DNA of 64,000 nt, from NCBI RefSeq assembly GCF_024343735.1, contig NZ_RJUE01000002.1:62001-126000 (forward strand). Reading direction: 5' to 3'. The stretch is from Lacihabitans sp. CCS-44. GTDB taxonomy: Bacteria > Bacteroidota > Bacteroidia > Cytophagales > Spirosomataceae. The translations under genes were made by a program, and so were the position numbers. Below are positions 1-7,530 of the stretch, in pieces (within the stretch, counting starts at the first letter, position 1; the number at the start of each line of letters is the position of its first letter). The notes beneath the pieces were generated by a model that searched no databases, was not told where the DNA came from, and was given only the letters and a program-made list of their open reading frames with translations.

Positions 1-868
1 TACTATTTACAAACGCTTTTTCATCTTTTCCTTGTGTTTCGGGGTCTTTGTTGAAGCCATTGAAGCTAGTAGCCATGCAAACGGCCAAGATTACTTCTGT
101 GCCATTTTTTATACCTAATGTGGTGTCTGTTTTAACAGTCTTTCCAGAAATACTTTTTATAAAAATACTCCCGAAAAACCTCGTTCCTCTTTTTTGATCA
201 AAAACTACAGGGTCTATTTTGTTGTTCACATAGCTTGGATCTGCTTTTACGGGTGCTCTTCCCGAAAATTGTAGCTGGTTTTCTGTAGTTTTTACATCAA
301 ACTTTAGTTGGGAATCAAATTTCAAGGTGAAATTCAGTTTTCCAACTTCCGAGCTTTTGAGTTTGATAATAAACGCTTTGTCGGGATATGAATAAAAATA
401 TTCTTTAGTAATTATGGTATTTCCTGTTTTGTAAGTCACTCTAGAAATGGCCTCGTCAAGCGATAATTCCCTATAATAGTTTGAAACATTCTCGTGTCCA
501 AAGTCAATATACATGGTGCCTAGAGGAGCGTACGATTCTGAAAATTTGCCTTGCATTTTTCTGATTAAAGAATCTGCAGCTTTATAATTTTCATTTTGAA
601 GAGCTTCTTTCACAGCAGGAAATGCCTTATAAGCGTCTTTGTTCATGTATGGATCCACTGGCTCGCCAGACCACAGTGTGATGTCATTCAAGAAAATTTT
701 ATCGGTTTTTGAGCCACCAAAAATGGTCGCTCCTTGGTTGCCATTTCCTAACACCAGTGCTTCTTCGAAATATTCAGCCTGTTTGTTGTACCACAGTTTT
801 AGTGGAACTTTCTGAGCAATTAAACTTTGGGATATTAATACAAAAAGCAAGAATTTGAGTTTCATCAT
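1..868 (-). CDS. Glycoside hydrolase family 95 protein, N-terminal part (cut by window edge)
   Basis: The frame is open from the ATG pair at 863-868 down to base 2, so the C-terminus lies outside the window. The protein begins with a signal peptide (MMKLKFLLFVLISQSLIAQ) and continues with the typical GH95 N-terminal domain: LWYNKQAEYFEEALVLGNGNQGA, then a stretch with FGG, LND and TLWSGEP. GH95 enzymes are mostly alpha-1,2-L-fucosidases or alpha-L-galactosidases acting in the periplasm or at the surface on glycans. The catalytic (alpha/alpha)6 domain is not in view, so the substrate cannot be judged. The family call is strong; the precise activity is inference. An MFS sugar-type transporter sits at the other window edge but is not linked. 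Confidence 0.85.
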   Translation of the reverse strand, partial: MMKLKFLLFVLISQSLIAQKVPLKLWYNKQAEYFEEALVLGNGNQGATIFGGSKTDKIFLNDITLWSGEPVDPYMNKDAYKAFPAVKEALQNENYKAADSLIRKMQGKFSESYAPLGTMYIDFGHENVSNYYRELSLDEAISRVTYKTGNTIITKEYFYSYPDKAFIIKLKSSEVGKLNFTLKFDSQLKFDVKTTENQLQFSGRAPVKADPSYVNNKIDPVVFDQKRGTRFFGSIFIKSISGKTVKTDTTLGIKNGTEVILAVCMATSFNGFNKDPETQGKDEKAFVNS

Positions 869-941
869 TAAAGGGTTGAATATTTTCCAAAATTAATAGA
901 ATTGGCTAAAAAAATAAATTTAATAATTACAGAAGAGGTCT

Positions 942-1598
942 TTATTGGTGCCGTTTTGTCCTTCTAAGTTCAAAAATGATTAGGATTAAGCCAATCACAA
1001 CTGCTAATCCAAAGCATGTAAGCATAAAGTAAAAAGGATTTAATGTGCCAGTTTTTACTAAATATTCGGAGCCTGAACGCATTATTAAAACCAAAATAAA
1101 GTAGAATATCCCCAGAAATGCCCATGTGTTGAGTTTTGAAAATGGTGGGTTGTCATCTCTGAATTCGAAGTTATTATTCGAAAACAAAAATTTGAGTATA
1201 TTCCAATCCCAAATTAACAAATAAACGTTTGCGAGTAGCATCAAAAATGTAATCAAGGGCGTTCCAGCGAATTCGTAAGAAACTGTTATCACGAAAATGT
1301 TGATAATAATGGGTAAAAAGAGTACGGCACCGAAAGTACTCCACCTTTGAGTCATTAATATTAGCCCCGCAATCAACTGACTCCAACCAATAAAATTCCA
1401 GTAAAGACCAGATGCATACATGGTTTCGAAAAAATGCCAAGCGGAATTTATCGGACTACCTGCCCCAGAGTCTGAAGTAAATCTCAAACCTTGAATTTTT
1501 ACGATACTTGCGAATACGAAAGCTGCTCCTATTAAGTATCTTAAGAAAATAGTGAATATTTGAAGTGACTTAATTCTCTTTAAATTTGATATGGTCAT
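942..1598 (-). CDS. DoxX-like integral membrane protein
   Basis: This 218-residue protein has about five to six hydrophobic segments. Its first half (a segment with RYLIGAAFVFASIVKI, then FIGWSQLIAGLILM followed by a hydrophobic helix rich in I and V) resembles DoxX/SURF4-type proteins of Bacteroidota. The last 15 residues are basic (LRRTKRHQ) and probably cytoplasmic. DoxX-like proteins are small inner-membrane proteins with poorly defined, often redox-linked roles. The gene stands alone between the GH95 gene on the same strand and a divergent dehydrogenase gene. The membrane assignment is firm, the family assignment moderate, and the function unknown. Confidence 0.6.
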   Translation of the reverse strand: MTISNLKRIKSLQIFTIFLRYLIGAAFVFASIVKIQGLRFTSDSGAGSPINSAWHFFETMYASGLYWNFIGWSQLIAGLILMTQRWSTFGAVLFLPIIINIFVITVSYEFAGTPLITFLMLLANVYLLIWDWNILKFLFSNNNFEFRDDNPPFSKLNTWAFLGIFYFILVLIMRSGSEYLVKTGTLNPFYFMLTCFGLAVVIGLILIIFELRRTKRHQ

Positions 1599-1751
1599 AG
1601 AGGGCTAGTTTTTTTATAAAAATAAGAAATTTTTCTCCTTTAATTTTTTAATTCACCCATCGAAATTTGCTGCTTTAGCTTTTAATTAAATTTTTGGTTT
1701 AAAAAGGATTTATTTTTAATAGTTTTAAGGCTCAAAACTAATATCGAATTT

Positions 1752-2696
1752 ATGAAAATAGTATTTCTTGACTCCTATACTGTGCATCCTAATGAGATCA
1801 ATCTGGATGTTTTTAAGGTTTTTGGCGAGTTTGTTCATTATAATCGAACCGTTCCTTCTGAGGTAATTGAAAGAGCAAAAAATGCAGAAATAATATTGAC
1901 CAATAAGGTGGTATTGGATAAAAAGATCATGAGCCAGTTGCCCAAACTCAAGTATATAGGTGTCACGGCAACGGGTTTTAATGTGGTAGACATAAAGGCA
2001 GCAAGCGAACTCGGAATTACAGTAACCAATGTTAGAAACTACAGTTCGAATTCAGTAGCACAGCAGGTTTTTGCAATGATTTTGTCATTTGCAAATCGAT
2101 TATCAGAGCATTCAAGTTTTGAGAGTTGGGCTTCTCAACCTGATTTTTGCTATTATAATAATTCCCTTTCTGAGCTTTCAGGAAAAACAATCGGCTTAGT
2201 AGGCTTTGGAAATATCGCCCAAAAAGTGGCTCAAATTGCTCTTGCCTTTGATATGAAAGTGCTTATTAATAAGAGAACACCTTTAGAATCTCCAATTGAT
2301 GGAATCATGGAAGTTGATATAGATACCCTTTTTAGTTCTTCTGATTATATAAGTTTGCATTGTCCATTAACTATTGAAAATGAGAGATTTATGAATAATT
2401 CGGCGTTTTCAAAAATGAAAAAAACAGCTGTTTTGATAAATACAGCCCGTGGCGGATTGATTAATGAAAGTGACTTGAAAGATGCCTTGAATTCTGGTGA
2501 AATAGCGGGTGCTTATTTAGATGTTTTGGCAGTTGAACCTCCAGCTAAAGACCACATTTTAGCTGATGTGCAAAACTGTAGAATTAGTCCGCACATAGCT
2601 TGGGCCAGCTTTGAAGCCAGACAAAAGCTTATAGAAATAGTATTTGAAAATTTAAAGTGTTTTTTGGAAGGAAAGCCTCAAAACGTCATCAAATAA
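1752..2696 (+). CDS. D-2-hydroxyacid dehydrogenase (hydroxypyruvate/glycerate dehydrogenase-like)
   Basis: The 314-residue product has the two-domain layout of NAD-dependent D-2-hydroxyacid dehydrogenases. The Rossmann motif is GLVGFGNIA at residues 148-156. The catalytic set is complete: Arg233 in NTARGG, Glu262 in VEPP and His281 in SPHIAW. The family reduces 2-keto acids to D-2-hydroxy acids or runs the reverse reaction in the cytoplasm. Closest by eye are glycerate/hydroxypyruvate dehydrogenases, but lactate or other keto acids cannot be excluded. The gene ends at a strong shared terminator at 2695-2726, facing the convergent DUF2911 gene. Confidence 0.85.
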   Translation: MKIVFLDSYTVHPNEINLDVFKVFGEFVHYNRTVPSEVIERAKNAEIILTNKVVLDKKIMSQLPKLKYIGVTATGFNVVDIKAASELGITVTNVRNYSSNSVAQQVFAMILSFANRLSEHSSFESWASQPDFCYYNNSLSELSGKTIGLVGFGNIAQKVAQIALAFDMKVLINKRTPLESPIDGIMEVDIDTLFSSSDYISLHCPLTIENERFMNNSAFSKMKKTAVLINTARGGLINESDLKDALNSGEIAGAYLDVLAVEPPAKDHILADVQNCRISPHIAWASFEARQKLIEIVFENLKCFLEGKPQNVIK

Positions 2697-2726
2697 TAAA
2701 GGCCTTCCATTTGGAAGGCCTTTATT
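2695..2726. terminator. Bidirectional intrinsic terminator
   Basis: A 14-bp perfect stem (core GGCCTTCC / GGAAGGCC extended by A/T pairs) with an ATTT loop. It lies between the stop of the dehydrogenase gene and the stop of the convergent DUF2911 gene, with A-rich and T-rich flanks that suit both directions. Confidence 0.9.
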
Positions 2727-2746
2727 TATAATGCATTAACTGCAAA

Positions 2747-3238
2747 TTACCATTTCAAAGGAACTTTCACTAAAGTCATATCCCATGAGATTGTTATTTG
2801 AGAATCTTCAGCTGTTAACGTAAGTTTTTCTACAGAAGCCTCATTGTTTAATGGCTTAACTTTTACAGAAGCAACATTTTTATCTTTCACTTTGTCGTAT
2901 CCGTAGGCTCCCCATTGCTTAAGTTCAGAGTTTAGAATTACTGTCCACTCATCTTTTGTAGGAATAGTAAACAGTGAATATGTACCCGCTTTTACGGCAG
3001 CTCCTCCAAAGTTAACGTCCTTTTTGAAAGTCACCTCAGTTGCACCATTGGCTCCAGTTCTCCAAACTTCTCCGAAAGGAACAAGCTTGCCAAAAATTTC
3101 ACGATCTTTTTTAGAAGGTTGTCCGTAAGTGATTTTTACGTTTGCACTTTCAGTGACTATAGCTGGGCTAGCGGCAGGCTTTTGTGCAAATGCAAATGAG
3201 CTGATAAGAGCAAAAAATACAAATATGCTTTTTTTCAT
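2747..3238 (-). CDS. DUF2911 family secreted protein
   Basis: This 163-residue protein starts with a clear signal peptide (MKKSIFVFFALISSFAFAQ) and is therefore exported. The rest matches the DUF2911 family common in Bacteroidota: an ITYGQPSKKDREIFGKL stretch, FGEVWRTGANGATEVTF, then GTYSLFTIP and DEWTVILN. The family is predicted to be a beta-rich periplasmic domain; no activity is established. The gene is followed by the shared terminator at 2695-2726, and an ABC ATPase gene lies upstream on the same strand 58 bases away, so the two may be cotranscribed. The family call is confident; the role is unknown. Confidence 0.85.
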   Translation of the reverse strand: MKKSIFVFFALISSFAFAQKPAASPAIVTESANVKITYGQPSKKDREIFGKLVPFGEVWRTGANGATEVTFKKDVNFGGAAVKAGTYSLFTIPTKDEWTVILNSELKQWGAYGYDKVKDKNVASVKVKPLNNEASVEKLTLTAEDSQITISWDMTLVKVPLKW

Positions 3239-3296
3239 TTTTGTTGAAATATTATAGTTTAAAAAATTGTTTCGAATATATAAACGACCTAAAGTC

Positions 3297-4031
3297 TCAA
3301 TTAGTTTTTTCGGCTAGCTTTTTTGCCATTTCCAAAGGATTCGTCGGATTTGGGTTTAAAGTGTCAGACTCAATTAGGCCGTCTCTCAATCTAATAATTC
3401 GGTGGGCATAGTTGGCTATGTCCTCTTCGTGTGTTACCATTATTATGGTGTTGCCTTTTTCATAGATTTCATGAAAAAGCTGCATGATTTCATACGAAGT
3501 TTTGGTGTCAAGGTTACCGGTTGGTTCATCGGCCAGCAATATGGAAGGGTCGTTTACCAAAGCTCTTGCTACTGCAACTCGCTGACGTTGTCCTCCAGAA
3601 AGTTCGTTGGGTTTGTGTAATGAGCGGTCTCCAAGTCCTACACTTGCTAAAACAGATTGAGCTTTTTCGGTACGTGCTGCCTTTCCATAGCCAGCATAAA
3701 TGAGCGGAAGGGCGACGTTTTCAAGGGAAGACTGACGAGGCAAAAGGTTAAATGTCTGAAAAACGAATCCGATTTCTTTGTTTCGCACTTCGGCGAGTTC
3801 ATTTTCGCTCATGCCGCTTACATCTTTATTATTCAGTACATAAGAGCCAGAAGTTGGAGAGTCCAAACAGCCAATGATGTTCATCAAAGTAGATTTTCCT
3901 GAGCCTGATGGGCCCATAAAAGCAACATATTCACCTTTTTTAATTGTAATAGTTACATCCTTCAATGCATCAATTACTTCAGAACCCATCACATATCTTT
4001 TAGCGATATTCTTAGTTTCGATAATAACCAT
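3297..4031 (-). CDS. ABC transporter ATP-binding protein (MacB/LolD type)
   Basis: The 244-residue ATPase has all core motifs: Walker [10 protein letters not shown] at 40-48, Q-loop Gln92, signature LSGGQ at 144-148, Walker B ILLADE at 164-169 and the D-loop TGNLD. Sequence and length fit the MacB/LolD/FtsE-like class, which pairs with FtsX/MacB-type permeases for lipoprotein release, peptide or macrolide efflux. No permease gene is adjacent, so its partner must be encoded elsewhere. It lies 58 bases upstream of the DUF2911 gene on the same strand. The ATPase call is certain; the substrate is unknown. Confidence 0.9.
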   Translation of the reverse strand: MVIIETKNIAKRYVMGSEVIDALKDVTITIKKGEYVAFMGPSGSGKSTLMNIIGCLDSPTSGSYVLNNKDVSGMSENELAEVRNKEIGFVFQTFNLLPRQSSLENVALPLIYAGYGKAARTEKAQSVLASVGLGDRSLHKPNELSGGQRQRVAVARALVNDPSILLADEPTGNLDTKTSYEIMQLFHEIYEKGNTIIMVTHEEDIANYAHRIIRLRDGLIESDTLNPNPTNPLEMAKKLAEKTN

Positions 4032-4166
4032 ACTATCGGTTTTTGTTTATTTTTTTGAAAGCAACAAAGTTATATTTTATTTTTTGGCGAAGCATTTATT
4101 TTCTACCAACGAATTATTTGGCGGATGGGTGGTAGATTGTGAATTATATTCTTTCATAGAATGTAC

Positions 4167-4520
4167 TTACTCTATAATTTTTCTAATTCTTATTTTGTTA
4201 GGGCTTATAGTCGTAAATGAACCCCATAGGTCAGAAACTCTATCGTTAAGAACCTTATCTAAGATTTGAAGTATATGCTGGGTTTCACTAAAATCATATC
4301 TTAACAGAATAACGCTAATGTTCTTTTCATTGTGTGAGTACACCCATTCACCGAAATCCTTATCTTCTGTTAAGATAATTTTCCTTGGTTTTTTTGAAAT
4401 TTCAATTATTTCTTCGTCAGAAATACCTCTCAGATTTTCATAGATAGAAAAAACTTCAAAGCCCTTTGTTCTTAAGTATCCAATAATTTGATGGTCAATA
4501 TTTTCATCAGCAAGAATCAT
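4167..4520 (-). CDS. DUF5615 PIN-like toxin of a toxin-antitoxin pair
   Basis: The 117-residue protein opens with MILADENIDHQIIGYLRTKG and has a central ILTEDKDFGEWV motif. Both are hallmarks of DUF5615 PIN-like proteins, with acidic residues (Asp5, Glu6 and the EDKDF cluster) placed like a PIN-domain metal site. Such proteins are predicted RNases and form type II toxin-antitoxin modules with DUF433 proteins. The start codon overlaps the last base of the upstream DUF433 gene, so the two are translationally coupled. The assignment as toxin is by family and context; activity is untested. Confidence 0.8.
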   Translation of the reverse strand: MILADENIDHQIIGYLRTKGFEVFSIYENLRGISDEEIIEISKKPRKIILTEDKDFGEWVYSHNEKNISVILLRYDFSETQHILQILDKVLNDRVSDLWGSFTTISPNKIRIRKIIE

Positions 4521-4744
4521 TATACTAGGGCTTCCTCATTAGCAACAATATCCGCTGCATACTCAAGACAAGCACTAATTTCATCTTTAGTGACATCAGG
4601 ATACATACTTTTAATATCCTCAAAACTTGCCCCTTGTGATAGTTTCCTCAAAATAATCTCAACCCCAATGCGAGTTCCTTTCAACACGGGCTTTCCTAAA
4701 AGGATATTGTGATTTTCTTCAATATGATTTCTATATTTTTTCAT
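4520..4744 (-). CDS. DUF433 antitoxin
   Basis: This 74-residue protein carries the DUF433 signature: N-terminal NHNILLGKPVLKGTRIGVEI, then LSQGASFEDIKSMYPDVTKDEI and a C-terminal helix with CLEYAADIV. DUF433 proteins have a winged-helix-like DNA-binding fold and act as antitoxins and autoregulators for DUF5615 PIN-like toxins. It precedes the toxin gene by a one-base overlap, the usual order for such modules. Function is inferred from the family and the gene pair. Confidence 0.8.
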   Translation of the reverse strand: MKKYRNHIEENHNILLGKPVLKGTRIGVEIILRKLSQGASFEDIKSMYPDVTKDEISACLEYAADIVANEEALV

Positions 4745-4813
4745 TTCGAAAATTTATTAAATCAAAAATAACAAAAAGATTTTAAAGGTTTCTTTTTTAT
4801 AAAACTTTAGATT

Positions 4814-5317
4814 TCAAATCCCATACAAATTCAGTAAATCCTTTTTCTCTCCAAATGGAATGGTTTTCTCAAAAACAAACCCTAATTTTTGTAAAAGAGC
4901 ATTAGAAGCCGTATTTCTCGGGTCAACTATAGCTATAATTCTGCTTAGTTTCAAAACATCTTTTCCGTATTTCAAGATAGCTTTTGCTATTTCATATCCA
5001 AATCCTTTTCCGATATAGTCTGGCAGAAAAGCAAATCCTAAATCCACATCTTCTAATTCTTGTCTTTTAATAAATCCACACATTCCAATTGGTTTTTGAG
5101 TCGATTTTTCTCCTACCAAATAGAATCCAAAGCCGTTTTCTTCATAACTTTTCAAAGAGCCATTTTTCAGATAATTTTCTGCATCGTCTAAATTCCTGAC
5201 ACCTTTATCTCCAATGAATTGAAGCCAAGTGGGCGTGTTTAGCAATTCGAGGATAAATGGGGCATCGATAAGTTCAAATTTTCGTAGAAATAATCTTTCG
5301 GTTTCAAGAATGAGCAT
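4814..5317 (-). CDS. GNAT family N-acetyltransferase (RimJ/RimL-like)
   Basis: The 167-residue product starts MLILETERLFLRKFELIDAP, the typical opening of RimJ/RimL-type GNAT enzymes. It has the acetyl-CoA binding region around YIGKGFGYEIAKAILKYG and a C-terminal ASNALLQKLGFVFEKT motif. The family transfers acetyl groups from acetyl-CoA to protein N-termini or small amines in the cytoplasm; the substrate here is not predictable. It follows the toxin-antitoxin pair on the same strand with a 70-base gap, probably as a separate unit. Confidence 0.8.
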   Translation of the reverse strand: MLILETERLFLRKFELIDAPFILELLNTPTWLQFIGDKGVRNLDDAENYLKNGSLKSYEENGFGFYLVGEKSTQKPIGMCGFIKRQELEDVDLGFAFLPDYIGKGFGYEIAKAILKYGKDVLKLSRIIAIVDPRNTASNALLQKLGFVFEKTIPFGEKKDLLNLYGI

Positions 5318-5411
5318 TTTATGGAAATATTTTGTGGTCGAAAATTAAGAATTATTTCAAAACAAAGCATTTTTAAAACCACATTCAAGTCCAAAAAACG
5401 TTCTTTGTCCG

Positions 5412-5419
5412 TAAATTTG
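5412..5419 (+). promoter_or_regulatory. -7 promoter box TAAATTTG
   Basis: Matches the Bacteroidota -7 consensus TAnnTTTG. It lies only 4 bases before the ypdA ATG, so a transcript from it would be nearly leaderless. No clear -33 TTG was found at the usual distance, so confidence is low. Confidence 0.35.
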
Positions 5420-5423
5420 TTTC

Positions 5424-6390
5424 ATGGAAAAATATGATGTTGTTATAATCGGAGGTGGCCCAATAGGCTTGGCTTGCGGAATTGAATGTCAACAAGCTGG
5501 CTTGAGTTATGTGATTTTAGAAAAAGGTTGTTTGGTAAATTCGCTTTATAATTATCCAACTACCATGACTTTTTTCAGCACCTCTGAAAGGCTTGAGATT
5601 GGCGGCGTACCTTTTGTTTCTATTTCAGCAAAACCCACACGCTCAGAAGCTTTTGGAATATTACAGAAGAGTTACACAAAACAAAACGCTGAATGTGAGA
5701 CTTTTTGAGGAAGTTCAAACTGTGAAAAAAGAAGAGGATTTATACAAAATCAACACAAGCAAGAGTGAATACGAGGCTAAATATTTGATTCTTGCCACAG
5801 GTTTTTACGATATACCCAACACTTTAGGCATTGAAGGTGAAAACTTACCCAAAGTAACACACTACTACAAAGACCCACATTTCTATGCATTTCAGAAGGT
5901 TTTGGTTGTTGGAGCCAACAATTCAGCTGTAGATGTGGCCCTTGAAACTTGGCGAAAGGGAGCAGAGGTAACCATGGTAATTCGTGAGCCAGAAATAGGT
6001 AAAAGTGTGAAATATTGGGTAAGACCAGATATTGAAAATAGAATTGCTGAAGGCTCAATAAAGGCCTATTTTACCTCAAAAATTTCTAAAATAACCGATG
6101 GTAGTGTAATAATAAATACTCCTGAAGGTGAGATATCAGTAGAAAACGACTGGATTTTGGCGATGACCGGCTATAAACCAAATCTGCCTTTTTTAGAAAA
6201 ATTAGGTATAAAACTATCTGAAAACCAACAAAGAAAGCCTCAATATGACGAAAACACCATGGAAACTAATCTGCCAAACGTGTTCATTGCCGGGGTAATA
6301 TGTGGAGGAATGGACACCCGAAGTTTATTCATCGAAAACTCAAGAGTACATGCCGAATTGATTGTTAAGCGTATTTTGGAGAAAATATAA
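5424..6390 (+). pseudogene. ypdA: YpdA-like flavoprotein (putative bacillithiol disulfide reductase), frameshifted
   Basis: Two overlapping frames together give one full-length protein of about 321 residues. The first part has the FAD-binding motif [14 protein letters not shown] near residue 6. Its frame stops at 5708, while the homologous continuation (LEYYRRVTQ onward) runs in the next frame to 6390. Removing one T from the TTTT run at 5651-5654 restores a continuous frame reading EALEYYRR. The second part contains the NAD(P)H-binding VVGANNSAVDVALE motif and the conserved C-terminal GVICGGMDTRSLFIENSR. YpdA proteins reduce bacillithiol disulfide with NADPH. Either the gene is newly inactivated or the base is an assembly error. 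Confidence 0.8.
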
Positions 6391-6401
6391 CATTTAAAAA
6401 T

Positions 6402-6848
6402 ATGGGAAGTTTTAAGCAAATGTATTATCAGATAGTTTTTGGTACAAAACATCAGAAGTCAACTATTTCAAATGACTATTGTGAGGAATTGTACAAATAC
6501 ATTTGGGGGTTGATTAGTGCTAAAAAATGCAAGCTGTATAGAATAAATGGAGTGGAAGACCATATTCACATCTTTTGTGATTTACATCCTAGCATAGCTC
6601 TAGCCGATTTAATAAAAGATATCAAGGTTTCTAGTAGTATTTGGATGAAATCTGAGAATAAATTTCCCAGTTTTGAAGGATGGCAAGATGGATATGGAGT
6701 ATTTACGTACAACAACCGAGATAAACAAATGATTATCAACTACGTAAAAAACCAAAAAGAGCATCATAAAACAGAGTCTTTCTTGGACGAATATAAACGA
6801 CTTTTAACTGAAAACGAAATTGAATTTGATGAGAAATATTTACTGTGA
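6402..6848 (+). CDS. Y1 (IS200-like / REP-associated) transposase
   Basis: The 148-residue protein is a single-domain Y1 HUH nuclease. It has the metal-binding His54-Ile-His56 pair in EDHIHIFCDLHP, and the catalytic Tyr114 in the helix INYVKNQKEHH with Gln118. Such enzymes cut single-stranded DNA at hairpin-marked ends. Length and sequence fit the IS200/REP-associated (RAYT-like) group. The gene starts 12 bases after the ypdA stop and is followed at once by an array of short hairpin repeats at 6863-7293. That is the usual setting of REP-associated tyrosine transposases that act on, or spread, REP elements. It appears intact. Confidence 0.85.
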   Translation: MGSFKQMYYQIVFGTKHQKSTISNDYCEELYKYIWGLISAKKCKLYRINGVEDHIHIFCDLHPSIALADLIKDIKVSSSIWMKSENKFPSFEGWQDGYGVFTYNNRDKQMIINYVKNQKEHHKTESFLDEYKRLLTENEIEFDEKYLL

Positions 6849-6862
6849 ATAATTTCACATTC

Positions 6863-7102
6863 AAGCCCTTCAGGCTTGTTTTTGATATCGCTCAATTATA
6901 TTCGAACCATGGGTTTCACCCACGGCTATTGACATTTAAGCCTTTCAGGCTTGTTTTTGATATCGCTCAATTATATTCGAACCATGGGTTTCACCCACGG
7001 CTGTTGACATTTAAGCCCTTCAGGCTTGTTTTTGATATCGCTCAATTATATACGAACCATGAGTTTCACCCACGGCTATTGACATTTAAGCCTTTCAGGC
7101 TT
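6863..7102 (+). repeat. 75-base tandem REP-like repeat, three units plus a partial fourth
   Basis: Units begin at 6863, 6938, 7013 and 7088 (partial). Each full unit holds two small hairpins. One is AAGCC-YTTCA-GGCTT (6863-6877 in unit 1). The other is CCATGGG-TTTCA-CCCACGG with one mismatch (6907-6925, 6982-7000; unit 3 at 7057-7075 carries a G to A change in the stem). The units are nearly identical. Because 75 is a multiple of three, the array creates a spurious open frame. The location directly behind the Y1 transposase suggests REP/BIME elements recognised by it. Confidence 0.85.
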
Positions 7103-7151
7103 TTAAACACTTCGGTTATTTTTGATTTAAAAGAGTATTTTTAATCCAAAT

Positions 7152-7293
7152 GGGCTTAAATATGAATGCTCTCGAAGCATTCGGGGGAAAAATGGATGAT
7201 ACCAAGTTAAGCCTGAAAGGCTTAAATGTGAGTAACCCTCGAAGAATTCGGGGGATAATGATAGACAGAATCAAATTTAAGCCTGAAAGGCTT
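7152..7293 (-). repeat. Inverted REP-like repeats with a second hairpin type
   Basis: Here the AAGCC element is on the opposite strand: AAGCCTGAAAGGCTT at 7209-7223 and 7279-7293, each followed by (A/G)AATGTG, the complement of the CACATT/ACATT preceding the array on the left. A degenerate half copy (GGGCTTAAATATGA) is at 7152-7166. Between them lie two copies of a different hairpin, CTCGAAGCATTCGGGGG-type (7169-7187 and 7236-7254), about 8 bp with G-T wobble pairs. Together with the tandem array the locus looks like a composite of REP modules in both orientations. Confidence 0.75.
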
Positions 7294-7456
7294 GAATGTG
7301 TTTTCTCAATCAAAATCCAACAAAACCACTTCTACAAGATATTTTTATATAAAAAACATTTTTACGCAAAATTGCACTTCTCCAATTAATTATTTGACAA
7401 TCAATAGTTTACTATAAATTAATATATTGGCTGTGAGTTTATTGAAAATAAATTCG

Positions 7457-7464
7457 TACCTTTG
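7457..7464 (+). promoter_or_regulatory. -7 promoter box TACCTTTG of typA
   Basis: Perfect TAnnTTTG match 67 bases before the typA start. A TTG at 7442-7444 lies closer (12 bases) than the usual 19 or so, so the -33 element is uncertain. Confidence 0.5.
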
Positions 7465-7530
7465 CGGACTTTTTAGGGCTAATCTCCTAGAAAAAATCAA
7501 TCTAAAAATCCTTTTCGAAAGGGAATCAAA

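Noticed and set aside
6863-7102. CRISPR array
   Set aside because: Units are contiguous 75-base tandem copies with no unique spacers, and no cas genes are nearby.
6845-7144. A 99-codon open frame with a repeated 25-residue peptide
   Set aside because: It is the translation of the 75-base REP-like tandem array. The repeat is explained by DNA hairpins, and the frame stays open only because 75 is a multiple of three.
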